The notes: generated from the sequence alone by a model not told the origin. Positions 28,504 through 39,257 are shown, counted from the first letter of the stretch. The stretch: 64,000 nt of DNA from Methylobacillus glycogenes JCM 2850 (GCF_000617925.1 NZ_BAMT01000008.1:62001-126000), one strand, 5' to 3'. Made by a program: numbers and translations.

Positions 28504-28542
28504 AAACTAATCAGTTTACAAAGTTACTAGTTGGTTTATACT
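28504..28542 (+). promoter_or_regulatory. Candidate tetR promoter with overlapping operator palindrome
   Basis: TTTACA (28515-28520) and TATACT (28537-28542) with 16-bp spacing resemble a sigma-70 promoter reading toward the TetR gene. The inverted repeat AAACT-AATC-AGTTT (28504-28517) overlaps the -35 element, a typical position for TetR autorepression. A near-duplicate TTACT(T/A)GTTGGT also occurs twice in the gap. Binding is inferred only. Confidence 0.45.
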
Positions 28543-28639
28543 GGCATCATGGATTTGAGTCCCTACTGGGCGTAATTCCAACTGGGCGCAATTGTTAATG
28601 ACAAGTTTTAATGAAAAGCACGATACAAAATGAGCAGTA

Positions 28640-29250
28640 ATGGAAACCAGCGCTAAACCCAGCCTCAAAGAGAGGCAATTTGCCCTGCGTGAGAGTGCCA
28701 TTCTCGATGCAGTGGATAGTTTTCTTGCCCGCAAGGGCTTTGACGTCATGACCATGGATGAGATTGCCCAGGAAGTCGGCATCTCCAAGGCCAGCCTTTA
28801 CAAGCATTTTGATTCCAAGGAATTGCTGGCGGCCGCCACCATGACCAGGCTGGTACAGCGTTCACTGGATGTGGTGACAGAACGCGCCAAACCGGATGCG
28901 CCGCTGGATAACCTCAAGATGCTGGTGGCCTGGAGCGTGCGTGAACATCTGGAAGGGCGTATGCCGAGCTTGCCCTCTACGCGCTCAAGTACGCATGAGT
29001 TCATGACCAAGCACCAGCCTATGTTGAGCGGCTGGAAAAGCTCACCGAGATATTGGGCGAATGGATACTGGCGGCGCAGGCCGCAGGTCAGCTCAACCCA
29101 GCATTACCAGGTGAAGTGGTGTTGTACACCATCTATGCCCGGCCTTGTGACCCGGTGACGGATTTTCTCAAGATGGGTGGGGCATTGACGGATGATGAAA
29201 TCGTGGCCGCGATAGTGACCACTTGTTTTAACGGATTGCAGCCAGTCTAA
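28640..29250 (+). CDS. TetR/AcrR-family regulator (frameshifted in this sequence)
   Basis: The first frame carries the TetR helix-turn-helix: AILDAVDSFLARKGFDVMTM, then DEIAQEVGISKASLYKHFDS with KELLAAA. It continues to about 29026, where one G appears to be missing (TTGAGC for TTGGAGC). The shifted frame reads ERLEKLTEILGEWILAAQAA, then FLKMGGALTDDEIVAAIVTT, ending at 29250 as a plausible ligand-domain C-terminus. The joined length of about 203 residues is normal. The gene sits between two divergent blocks of lipid-modification genes and is the obvious candidate regulator for both. Confidence 0.82.
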
Positions 29251-29280
29251 ACCTGGGCTGCATCAGAGCGGAGGCAGGGT

Positions 29281-30333
29281 ATGCAGCTGATTAAATACGC
29301 TATTGAGTTGAGTGAGCAAGGCCATATGCCGGATGCCCTGATACGGGCTGGTATTCGCCACTTGCTGAAAAATCGTCTGGAAGAAATCCAGGTTGCAGAT
29401 TGTGAGGCCAGCGCCACGCTGCAACAGGACTTTATTGCTGAAATGCGCACTGCGCCGATTGCGCTGCTGCCCGAGCGCGCCAACGAGCAGCATTATGAGT
29501 TGCCCAGCGCTTTCTTCCGCCATAGCCTGGGGCCGCAGCTCAAATATAGTTGTGGCTACTGGGGCACAGACTCCTTACCGCTGAATGACCTGGGCGCTGC
29601 TGAAGATGCGGCGCTGGCCTTGACCGCGCTGCATGCCGATCTGCATGACGGCCAGCATATTCTGGAACTGGGCTGTGGCTGGGGCTCGCTCACGCTCTAC
29701 ATGGCCGCGCATTTTCCGCATAGCCGCATTACTGCCGTTTCCAACTCGCACTCCCAGCGCCAGCATCTGGAAGAAGCCGCGGCCTCGCGCGGCTTGCGCA
29801 ACATCCATGTCATCACCGCCGATATGAATGATTTCCAGCCCGATGGTCAGTATGACCGTGTGGTATCGGTAGAAATGTTCGAGCATATGCGCAACTACCA
29901 GCAGTTGTTTGGCCGGGTGGCCGACTGGCTCAGGCCTGATGGCAAATTCTTCATGCATATCTTTGTGCACAGGCAAACGCCTTATGCCTTTGTCAGCCAA
30001 AGCCAGGATGACTGGATGAGCGATTTGTTTTTCTCTGGCGGCATGATGCCTAGCGATGCCTTGCCGCTGCATTTCCAGCAGGATTTGCAGTTGCAACAGC
30101 AATGGCGCTGGGATGGCAGGCATTACGAAAAAACCGCCAATGCCTGGCTGGAAAACATGGACGCCAATGCCGACATCATCATGGAGCTGATGCAGGAAAC
30201 CTATGGCGCTGACGCTCAGCGCTGGTTCAATCGCTGGCGTATCTTCTTTATGTCCTGCGCCGAATTGTTTGGCTACCATCAAGGCCAGGAGTGGTGGGTT
30301 AGCCATTACCTGTTCAGCAAGCATACTGGCTAA
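29281..30333 (+). CDS. SAM-dependent methyltransferase, Cfa-like family (UfaM-like)
   Basis: This 350-residue enzyme has an N-terminal helical part, then NEQHYELPSAFFRHSLGPQL with KYSCGYWG, and the SAM motif ILELGCGWGSLTLYMA near residues 126-141. VVSVEMFEHMRNYQQLFGRV and FVHRQTPYAFVSQSQDDWMS follow. This is the subgroup of Cfa-like proteins that lacks the long lipid-binding domain and resembles coclaurine N-methyltransferase. A Rhodobacter relative (UfaM) methylates unsaturated fatty acids without ring formation. An equivalent function here is inference from similarity and neighbours. GGAGG lies before the ATG. It is the first structural gene of the forward arm, 30 bp after the TetR gene. 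Confidence 0.85.
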   Translation: MQLIKYAIELSEQGHMPDALIRAGIRHLLKNRLEEIQVADCEASATLQQDFIAEMRTAPIALLPERANEQHYELPSAFFRHSLGPQLKYSCGYWGTDSLPLNDLGAAEDAALALTALHADLHDGQHILELGCGWGSLTLYMAAHFPHSRITAVSNSHSQRQHLEEAAASRGLRNIHVITADMNDFQPDGQYDRVVSVEMFEHMRNYQQLFGRVADWLRPDGKFFMHIFVHRQTPYAFVSQSQDDWMSDLFFSGGMMPSDALPLHFQQDLQLQQQWRWDGRHYEKTANAWLENMDANADIIMELMQETYGADAQRWFNRWRIFFMSCAELFGYHQGQEWWVSHYLFSKHTG

Positions 30334-30351
30334 AGGCCGGGCTGAAACAGC

Positions 30352-30944
30352 ATGCCGGAAACCCATCCCCTCAGTCGCCGCCACATCATCTATAACCTGG
30401 TGATGTTCCAGCTGAGCTGGTTTTTCTGCGCCTATGGCGCGGCCCAGGACATGCCCTGGCTGGCGTTTCTGGTAGTGCCGCCAGTGCTGATCTGGCATAT
30501 GAGCCATGCATACCAAAAATGGCAGGAGGCGCGCTTATTACTGGCTTTGCTGGTGTTAGGTCTGGTGCTGGATCAAACCCTGCTGTCGCTGGGATTTGTC
30601 GGTTTTCCTTATGTCGGCATGCCGCCTGGCTGGTTGCCACCCTGGATGCTGATGCTGTGGCTATTGTTTGGCACTACTCTCAACGTCACTCTGCGCTGGG
30701 CGCGTAGCTCGCTTGGGCTACAAGTGGTCTTTGGTGCCCTGGGCGGGCCGCTGGCTTATTACGCTGGACAGCAGCTAGGTGCCATACGCCTGCCGCAGGA
30801 AGCCAGTTTGCTAGCGATAGCTGCGCCTGGGCAGTGGCGTTTCCGCTGGCTATCGCACTGGCCAAACGTTTTGATGGCATGGTTCAAAATGGTATTGGTC
30901 AAAATGGTAAAGCTAAAGCCGAGCAGGCGAGGGAGCAAGCATGA
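30352..30944 (+). CDS. DUF2878 membrane protein (frameshifted in this sequence)
   Basis: An integral membrane protein with about five helices. It starts HIIYNLVMFQLSWFFCAYGA, followed by RLLLALLVLGLVLDQTLLSL and FGALGGPLAYYAGQQLGAIR, consistent with DUF2878, a family frequently beside cfa/DUF1365 genes. Near 30823 one base seems to be lost. The shifted frame gives AWAVAFPLAIALAKRFDGMV and ends at 30944, overlapping the next gene as ATGA. The unshifted frame turns hydrophilic and Trp/Arg-rich and stops at 30969. The joined protein is about 198 residues. No enzymatic role is known. Confidence 0.78.
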
Positions 30945-31746
30945 ACCAGTTTCAGCCTTTGCTCACTGATTGGGCCTACTGGTGGCCCTGGCTGCATGCC
31001 TTGCTGCCGCTGGCGATATTCATGATCCTAGGCTGGTTGTGGAGTGTCTATAAACACAATGTGCACGGGGTAGATGTGATGTGGGCGGGCTACATCTTCC
31101 TCACCGCTTTCTATGTGGCGCTGCAACAAAGCCTGACTCACCCCAGGCTGTGGCTGGTGCTGCTGTTGGCGGGGCTGTGGGGAGGCCGCTTATCCCTGCA
31201 TCTGGCCGTACGCAACTGGGGCCAGCCTGAGGATCATAGATACCGCAGCATACGCGCCAACAACTCGCCGCATTTCTGGTTGAAAAGCCTTTACATCATC
31301 TTCGGCCTGCAATTGCTGCTGGCTGGGTGATTGCACTGCCGCTGGTGGCTGCGGTGCAGTCGCCAGCAGACATTAATTTCCTCGATTGGCTGGGCGGAGT
31401 GCTGGTGCTGGCGGGCATCAGCTTTGAAGCCGTGGCTGATCAGCAGTTGTCGCAGTTCCGCAGCCAGCCAGAAAATAAAGGCCAGGTTTTGGATACCGGA
31501 CTCTGGGCCTGGTCACGTCACCCCAATTACTTTGGTGAGGCACTTACCTGGTGGGGTTTTTACCTGCTGGCACTGGCGGCTGGCGCCTGGTGGAGCGTGC
31601 TGAGTCCGCTGCTGGTAACGCTGTTGCTGCTTAAAGTCAGCGGCGTCAGTCTGACGGAGAAGACCATCCATGAACGGCGGCCTGCCTATGCCGATTATAT
31701 AAAACGCACCAGTGCCTTTATCCCCTGGCCGCCCAAACCACGCTAA
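30941..31746 (+). CDS. DUF1295 membrane protein, steroid 5-alpha-reductase-like (frameshifted in this sequence)
   Basis: The first frame (MNQFQPLLTDWAYWWPWLHA...) covers the N-terminal helices and RNWGQPEDHRYRSIRANNSP. The second frame from about 31320 reads GWVIALPLVAAVQSPADINF and contains GQVLDTGLWAWSRHPNYFGE and EKTIHERRPAYADYIKRTSA. The R-H-P-N-Y-F-G-E signature is the NADPH-binding end shared by DUF1295 and steroid 5-alpha-reductase-like membrane enzymes. The break equals one missing base. The joined length of about 268 residues is normal. It is likely a membrane reductase or isomerase acting on lipids; the substrate is unknown. It overlaps the DUF2878 gene by four bases. Confidence 0.83.
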
Positions 31747-31804
31747 GGCCAGTTCAGTTTTTCCGTTGCCAACCTTGAGCTGCCACGCTCATAAAGGAGC
31801 CATC

Positions 31805-32347
31805 ATGAAACATCGTAGCCGTATTGTCGCCCTGCTGGGCAGCCTGAGTTTGGTGGCCTGTGCCAGTCATCCCGTGCTGCCGCTGGCCAAGGATGTGGAT
31901 TTGCAGCGCTTTATGGGGCGCTGGTATGTGATTGCCCATATCCCCACCTGGGTAGATGGCGACTCCTATAATGCGGTTGAAGCCTACGAGCTGAAGCCAG
32001 ATGGAACCATCGCCACCACCTTCACCTTCAATGCAGATACCCCGCAAGGCCCGTTGAAAATCTACAGGCCACGCGGCTTTGTGGTGGAAGGTCATGGCAA
32101 TGCGCTATGGGGCATGCAGTTTATCTGGCCAATCAAGGCGCAATACAAAATCAGTTATCTGGCAGCGGATTATTCCAGCACCATCATCGCCAGAGACAAG
32201 CTGGATTACGTCTGGATCATGGCGCGCAAACCGCAGCTGGAAGAAGCTGAATATCAACGCCTGAAAGACCTAGTGCAAGGCTATGGCTATGATGTCACCA
32301 AGCTGCGCCGGGTGCCGCAATCACGTGCTCAGACCAAGCCGGAATGA
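31805..32347 (+). CDS. blc: Outer-membrane lipocalin lipoprotein, Blc-like
   Basis: This 180-residue lipoprotein has a signal sequence ending in the lipobox LVAC, with Cys19 as the lipidated residue. The lipocalin G-x-W motif occurs as FMGRWYVIAHIP. Strands YNAVEAYELKPDGTIATTFTF and MQFIWPIKAQYKISYLAADY and the C-terminal WIMARKPQLEEAEYQRL complete the Blc pattern. Bacterial lipocalins bind lysophospholipids or fatty acids at the envelope, which fits the upstream lipid-modification genes. AAAGGAG precedes the ATG, and the gene lies 58 bp after the DUF1295 gene on the same strand. It probably belongs to that operon. Confidence 0.9.
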   Translation: MKHRSRIVALLGSLSLVACASHPVLPLAKDVDLQRFMGRWYVIAHIPTWVDGDSYNAVEAYELKPDGTIATTFTFNADTPQGPLKIYRPRGFVVEGHGNALWGMQFIWPIKAQYKISYLAADYSSTIIARDKLDYVWIMARKPQLEEAEYQRLKDLVQGYGYDVTKLRRVPQSRAQTKPE

Positions 32348-32371
32348 TGACTGAGGCTTAATGTTTAATGC

Positions 32372-33101
32372 TTAATGCCCCCAGTTGATGGGCGGCTGCC
32401 CCAGCGCCTTCAAGGCTGATTGGTCTTGCTATAAGGCTGGCTACCGAAAAAGCTCTATGCGCGGATAGCGGCGAGGGATGTACCGCGCTGATGACCACAT
32501 GTTGCGGCGCTATCAGCGGCTTTACTTTCTGCGCATGACTGCCCCAGAGTATGAACACCAGCGGTTGTTTGCGCTGCCCCAGGTAGCGCATCAGCGCCTG
32601 GGTAAATGCCTGCCAAATCCTGGCATGTGCGCCTGCCTCGCCGCCTATGGTGGTCAGCGAGGCATTCAATAACAGCACACCTTGTGCTGCCCATGGCAAC
32701 AAATTGCCACTGTCCAGTGTCAGTCCAAGGTCGGACTGCAATTCCTTGAGCATATTTCTTAACGATGGCGGTGGCCGTACACCATCCGGCACCGAGAACG
32801 ACAAGCCATGAGCCTGCTGTATGCCGCGGTCTTCGCTGTGATAAGGGTCTTGCCCCAGCAATACCACGCGCACCTGCTCGGGTGCCATCTGGCGCAAGGC
32901 TTCAAACCACAGACCGCGCCTGGGCCTGACATCGTTGACCCCAGCCAGGGAGCTCTGGATATCGTCATACAGTGATTGCAACTCAGGCACTGCGGCCAGC
33001 CAGGCTGCAGGCAAGGCTTCAGTGGCAGCGTTATCATCAACAGCGGAGGTAAATAAAGACAAGTTATTCAAGACAAATGCCTGCGGCGGAAAGGCACTCA
33101 C
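32372..33101 (-). CDS. ung: Uracil-DNA glycosylase, family 1 (two frameshifts near the C-terminus)
   Basis: Ung removes uracil from DNA to start base-excision repair. Catalytic and binding motifs are clear: VVLLGQDPYH (water-activating Asp), GVLLLNASLTT and ISAVHPSPLSAHR. After HR the frame loses similarity. One missing base near 32455 gives SFFGSQPYSKTNQ, and a second near 32413 gives LKALGQPPINWGH ending at 32372, the usual Ung tail. The uncorrected frame stops at 32358. The start is uncertain: no ATG lies near the conserved N-terminus. GTG 33101 is used here, giving about 243 residues. The open frame extends to 33236 but would overlap the divergent lipoprotein gene. Confidence 0.85.
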
Positions 33102-33210
33102 GGTACTCAATTCAGGGGTGTCCGGCAAGTGCAATGAGCGTAAGATTGACTGACAGTGCGCTAGGCAGACAGCAGATTTGCCAGGCACTTTTACTATGGA
33201 GAAAGCCAAT

Positions 33211-33579
33211 ATGAACAATACCGACTGCAAGAGCAAAACCCGCTCGTCTCAATGGCTGGGCGTATCCGGCCTGTTGATGGCGCTGATGTTCACCTTGCCA
33301 GCCTGTGCTGGCAAAACAGGTGTGCAGCCTGCGCCAGTCCATGACAATCTGGCAGAGGCAGCGCAGGAAGACCAGGCGGATGTGATGAAGACCTGCCAGG
33401 TCAATGCCACGGCCATGAATTTGCAAGGCGATACGCGCGAGTATTACCTCAATGGCTGCCTGCTGGCACCACCCCAAACCCACGCTGCGCACAAGCAATG
33501 CCAGGTGAATGCAACTGCGATGAACCTTGAGGGTGATACACGTCGGCATTACTTGCTGTCCTGCCTGGCGCGTCACTGA
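33211..33579 (+). CDS. Lipoprotein with two PsiF-like repeats
   Basis: This 122-residue product has a signal sequence with lipobox LPAC (lipidated Cys32). After a Gln/Ala/Glu-rich linker it shows two copies of a 23-residue motif, CQVNATAMNLQGDTREYYLN plus GCL, and CQVNATAMNLEGDTRRHYLL plus SCL. Paired Cys at the ends and the central G-D-T-R resemble the PsiF repeat, a small cysteine-containing periplasmic module of unknown role first noted in phosphate-starvation-induced PsiF. The start at 33211 is supported by GGAGAA 8 bases upstream. It is divergent from ung and convergent with oxyR. Confidence 0.7.
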   Translation: MNNTDCKSKTRSSQWLGVSGLLMALMFTLPACAGKTGVQPAPVHDNLAEAAQEDQADVMKTCQVNATAMNLQGDTREYYLNGCLLAPPQTHAAHKQCQVNATAMNLEGDTRRHYLLSCLARH

Positions 33580-33591
33580 CAGCGTGTAATT

Positions 33592-34467
33592 TCACGCCAG
33601 GGGCTTGTAGGCCAGCAGGCAGGCAAGCTCCTGGAAAAGCCTGCGGCGCGGGTGTTGTTTATGCCAGACCAGGGCAATGGTGCGGCTGGGTTGCTGCCTG
33701 ATGGCGATGTAATGAATATCCCCATCCTCAGGTTGTATCGCAACCGAGGGCATCAGCGTCACGCCCAATCCATTCTTGACCATGAAGCGCAGGGTTTCCA
33801 GGCTGGAAGCCCGGAAATCATCTTCGACAAAGCGCGAAGGATGACAGACTTCCAGTGCCTGATCGCGCAGGCAGTGGCCTTCGTCCAGCAATAATAAATT
33901 TTCCTGCTTGATCAGCGTCAGATCGACCTCGTGCTCTCCGGCCAGCGGATGGTCAGAGGCCACAGCCAGCGTAAAGGGATCAACAAACAGGCTGCTGCTT
34001 TCCAGTTCCGGCGCGGTTACTGGCAGTGCCAGCAGTGCTGCATCCAGCTTCATTTGCAGCATTAGCTCAATCAGTGATTGGGTTTTCTCCTCTATCACCA
34101 TCATCTTCATTTCGGGGTAGTGCTGCTTGATGCGAAAAACATATTCCGGCAGCACATAACTGGCCACCGAAGGAAAAGCGCCTAAAGACAGCTTGCCGCC
34201 TACCGGGGTTTGCGCCTGTGCGGCGATATGGCGTATCTGCTCACTATCGGCAATGATGCGCCGCGCCACTTCAACAATCTCTGCGCCAGTATCGGTAATC
34301 AGCACCTGGTTTTTGTGGCGCACAAACAGTGGCACATCCAGATAATCTTCCAGCTTCTTGATCTGCACACTCAAGGTCGGTTGACCTATCGCACACTGGT
34401 TGGCCGCCTGGCTGAAATTCCTGCAGTCCGCCACTGCCACCAAATAATTCAAATCTCTCAGATTCAT
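33592..34467 (-). CDS. oxyR: Hydrogen peroxide-sensing regulator OxyR
   Basis: This 291-residue LysR-type regulator starts MNLRDLNYLVAVADCRNFSQ, with the helix-turn-helix AANQCAIGQPTLSVQIKKLE. The redox cysteines occur in DEGHCLRDQALEVC at residues 199 and 208, the same numbers as in Escherichia coli OxyR, so a peroxide-driven disulfide switch is expected. KGLGVTL-like MVKNGLGVTLMPSVAI also fits. ATG 34467 was chosen over the open frame to 34560 because it gives the standard N-terminus. It is divergent from the small secreted protein and katG genes, its natural targets. I could not pick out a clear OxyR site in the 229-bp gap. Confidence 0.94.
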   Translation of the reverse strand: MNLRDLNYLVAVADCRNFSQAANQCAIGQPTLSVQIKKLEDYLDVPLFVRHKNQVLITDTGAEIVEVARRIIADSEQIRHIAAQAQTPVGGKLSLGAFPSVASYVLPEYVFRIKQHYPEMKMMVIEEKTQSLIELMLQMKLDAALLALPVTAPELESSSLFVDPFTLAVASDHPLAGEHEVDLTLIKQENLLLLDEGHCLRDQALEVCHPSRFVEDDFRASSLETLRFMVKNGLGVTLMPSVAIQPEDGDIHYIAIRQQPSRTIALVWHKQHPRRRLFQELACLLAYKPLA

Positions 34468-34696
34468 GCTGCTTGCCTCGATTATTGATGCTGGCTGATC
34501 ACTCAGGCCATGACGCATTTTATCCAGCGTATGCGCCAGCCCATCATTGATATTGCCCATGGCGGCATTGAGTAAATGAATTTCATGCCAGATGGCTAAA
34601 TGACTCTAATGGAGCTAAGTCCAGCGCCTCTCATTCTAGGCGGCGTCTGAAGCCGGACTGTTAGAGGTAATCATTAATTTAGCCAAGGAGAGCATC

Positions 34697-34975
34697 ATGA
34701 AAACTACCACTGCGTTTTGCACAGCGCTGTTACTGACGATGGCAGTCAGTACTGCGCACGCCGATTCCATCCTGCCATTTGCCACCAGTTTGCTAGGCAC
34801 CTGGAAGCCCCTGCCGCAAGCCACCAGCAATCAAAAGCCCGACGTTGATACTTCATTGAATCTGTTTGCCAGCAGCATTCTCGGCAAGAGCGAGCGTCAA
34901 GCCAGTGCTGTCAGCAATGAGCAGCCGGATGTGGATAAATCACTAGCCCTGTTCGCCAGCAGCATCCTGCAATAA
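34697..34975 (+). CDS. Small secreted protein with duplicated PDVDxSLxLFASSIL motif
   Basis: I do not recognise this 92-residue protein. It has a clear signal peptide (MKTTTAFCTALLLTMAVSTAHA). The mature 70 residues contain the same segment twice: QKPDVDTSLNLFASSILGKS and EQPDVDKSLALFASSILQ, plus a partial earlier relative (LPFATSLLG). AAGGAG precedes the ATG. It sits between divergent oxyR and katG, 81 bp upstream of katG on the same strand, so it may be co-expressed under peroxide stress. No function can be named. Confidence 0.75.
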   Translation: MKTTTAFCTALLLTMAVSTAHADSILPFATSLLGTWKPLPQATSNQKPDVDTSLNLFASSILGKSERQASAVSNEQPDVDKSLALFASSILQ

Positions 34976-34980
34976 ATCCC

Positions 34981-35011
34981 GGTCTTGCCCGGCAACGTAG
35001 CGGGCAAGACC
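34981..35011 (+). other. Intergenic hairpin between small secreted protein gene and katG
   Basis: GGTCTTGCCCG and CGGGCAAGACC form a perfect 11-bp stem with a 9-nt loop. No T-run follows. It could act as a partial terminator or mRNA-stabilising element setting the ratio of the two products. Confidence 0.55.
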
Positions 35012-35032
35012 ACTCCGCATGCACAACAGTAA

Positions 35033-37308
<2,276 letters not shown>

Positions 37309-37347
37309 GACAGGCGGAATTCGCCAGTCCCGAGCTAACACTTAGCA

Positions 37348-37376
37348 AACCCTGGGCACTCGCCCGGGGTTTTTTA
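37348..37376 (+). terminator. Rho-independent terminator after katG
   Basis: ACCCTGGGC-ACTC-GCCCGGGGT (one G-T wobble) is followed by TTTTTTATT, about 40 bp past the katG stop. Confidence 0.85.
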
Positions 37377-37413
37377 TTGCTAGGCTTAAGTAGAAATGCT
37401 TGCAGGTAAGCGG

Positions 37414-38640
37414 TTAGGCATCCGCACCATGCTCAACCTGCTGGCTCACCAGCGGCAGGCTAAGAGTGAAGGTGGAGCCTGCATTGAGGGTGCTTTGTAC
37501 CGCAATGCTGCCCGCGTGTGCCTCGGCCAGTTGCTGGGCAATATACAGGCCCAGGCCCAGGCCGGATTTGACCTGATTGCCCTGGCCACGCTCAAAGGCC
37601 TGGAAGATACGCTCCTGGTCTTCGGGCGAGATGCCGTGCCCCTGGTCGCGTACCGCCACCACAGCGGTATTGCCTTGCTGGTGCAAGGTGAGGGTGATGG
37701 GGTTGCCGTTGCCATAGCGCATGGCATTGGTCAGCAGGTTGACGATGATCTGCTCCAGACGGAAGGCATCCCACTTGCCTTCCACGCGGTCAAGAATATC
37801 CAGTCTGAGTTGATAGCCTGCGGATTGCGCTTGCGGCGTGAAGTCGTGCACCAGCCGCTCCAGCAATTCGGAAAGATCGGTTTCCACCGGGCGTATCGAC
37901 AGCTTGTCACTGGAGATGCGCGATAAATCCAGCATGTCGTCTATCAGGCGGATCATGTTTTTGATCTGCCTGCGGTCACGCTCTGTCATCTTGAGCAGTT
38001 CTGGCTTGCTGAACGCCGCCAGGTTGTCACGTTCCAGTTGCAGCGTGCGTACCTGCACATCGAGGAACAAGGTATTGAGTGGGGTGCGCAACTCATGGGC
38101 CACCATGGACATGAAGTTGTCGCGCATGAGTATGGATTGCTCCAGTTGCTCCTGGGTCTGCTGCAATTGATGCAGCAGGGTTTCCTGCTCCTTGCGGCTT
38201 TGCTCCAGGGCCAGTACCTGGCGCTGGGTTTCCAGGCGCTGCTGGTGCAGGGCAACAAAGACATTGACCTTGCTCTTGACCGCATCCACATCCAGCGGCT
38301 TGTAGAGAAAATCCACCGCGCCGGATTCATAACCACGGAAATCAAAGCGCTGCTCGCTGGCAGCCGCAGTAACAAAGACAATGGGGATATGCCGGGTGCG
38401 CACGGTGCTGCGCATGAGCTTGGCCAGCTCAAAACCATCCATGCCTGGCATTTGTACATCCAGTATGGCCAGGGCAAATTCATGATCCAGCATCAAGGCC
38501 AGGGCTTCCTCGCCGGAGCTGGCCTGATACACCACGCGGTTATCGCCGCGAATAATGGCACTCAGGGCCTGCAGGTTTTCTGCCAGATCATCGACGATCA
38601 GCAGCTTGCTGGGGCTATTGTAAGTAGGCTTAGTGGACAT
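37414..38640 (-). CDS. Receiver-domain hybrid histidine kinase
   Basis: This 408-residue cytoplasmic protein has an N-terminal receiver domain (LLIVDDLAENLQALSAII, phospho-acceptor in LAILDVQMPGMDGFE, Lys in FLYKPLDVDAVK). A coiled-coil linker follows, then the dimerisation His in MSMVAHELRTPLNTLF. The ATPase domain has IVNLLTNAMRYGNG, VRDQGHGISPEDQ and SGLGLGLYIAQQL. It is the last gene of a four-gene sensory operon and overlaps cheB by 11 bp. REC-first kinases of this kind usually receive phosphate from a partner kinase; here the large hybrid kinase upstream is the obvious candidate. Confidence 0.93.
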   Translation of the reverse strand: MSTKPTYNSPSKLLIVDDLAENLQALSAIIRGDNRVVYQASSGEEALALMLDHEFALAILDVQMPGMDGFELAKLMRSTVRTRHIPIVFVTAAASEQRFDFRGYESGAVDFLYKPLDVDAVKSKVNVFVALHQQRLETQRQVLALEQSRKEQETLLHQLQQTQEQLEQSILMRDNFMSMVAHELRTPLNTLFLDVQVRTLQLERDNLAAFSKPELLKMTERDRRQIKNMIRLIDDMLDLSRISSDKLSIRPVETDLSELLERLVHDFTPQAQSAGYQLRLDILDRVEGKWDAFRLEQIIVNLLTNAMRYGNGNPITLTLHQQGNTAVVAVRDQGHGISPEDQERIFQAFERGQGNQVKSGLGLGLYIAQQLAEAHAGSIAVQSTLNAGSTFTLSLPLVSQQVEHGADA

Positions 38641-39250
38641 GATGGTCTCCCAGCGATATCAGCAGGGCATTGATCTCTGCCAGGGTGAGTATCAGGTCTG
38701 GCGTTTGCAGCGCCAGGGCGGACTTGGGCATGTAATCAATCTCGGCCTCTGCTGGGTCCTGCACCACACAGATGCCGCCAGCCTGCTTGATTGCCAGCAG
38801 CCCGGCTGCGCCATCCTGGTTGGCCCCTGTCATCAGTATGCCCATGAGATTGGCACCGTAGGCATCCACCGCCGACTCCATGAGGATATCGATGGAAGGA
38901 CGGGAGAAATGCAGCGGCGGTTCACAGCTGAAAGAAAACACGCGCTCGCGCTCTATGGACAGGTGATAGCCCGGTACTGCGAAGTACAGTATGCCTGGGC
39001 GTATGCTCTCTTTGTCCTCGGCATCTTTGACGCGCAGGCGCAGGTGGTGCTGGAACAGAGCCGCTAGGCGGCTATCCCGCATGTCCTGCATATGCAGGGT
39101 GACGATGATGGGCAGCGGGTAGTTGGTGGGTAAATCCTTGCAGATCTGCATCATGGCATGGATGCCTCCCGCAGAAGCGCCCACCACAATGGCGGCAACA
39201 TCTTGCAACTGCGTTGGCCTGGTCATGCCTTGCGTACTCATAGCTTGCAT
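38630..39250 (-). CDS. CheB-type methylesterase domain protein
   Basis: This stand-alone CheB catalytic domain of about 200 residues lacks the receiver domain of classical CheB. The catalytic Ser is in VVGASAGGIHAMM, His in VTLHMQD, and Asp in MGILMTGANQDGAAGL. The protein continues with GICVVQDPAEAEIDYMPKSA, typical for the family. The start is uncertain between ATGs at 39250 and 39241, both a few bases after the cheR stop at 39258. Pairing with CheR inside a kinase operon suggests methylation-based adaptation of a non-flagellar sensory complex, as seen in other such modules. Confidence 0.9.
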   Translation of the reverse strand: MQAMSTQGMTRPTQLQDVAAIVVGASAGGIHAMMQICKDLPTNYPLPIIVTLHMQDMRDSRLAALFQHHLRLRVKDAEDKESIRPGILYFAVPGYHLSIERERVFSFSCEPPLHFSRPSIDILMESAVDAYGANLMGILMTGANQDGAAGLLAIKQAGGICVVQDPAEAEIDYMPKSALALQTPDLILTLAEINALLISLGDHHVH

Positions 39251-39257
39251 ATGCAGA

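Noticed and set aside
34468-34696. A possible OxyR binding site between oxyR and the small protein gene
   Set aside because: I could not find four spaced ATAG/CTAT elements convincing enough to call, although regulation is likely from context.
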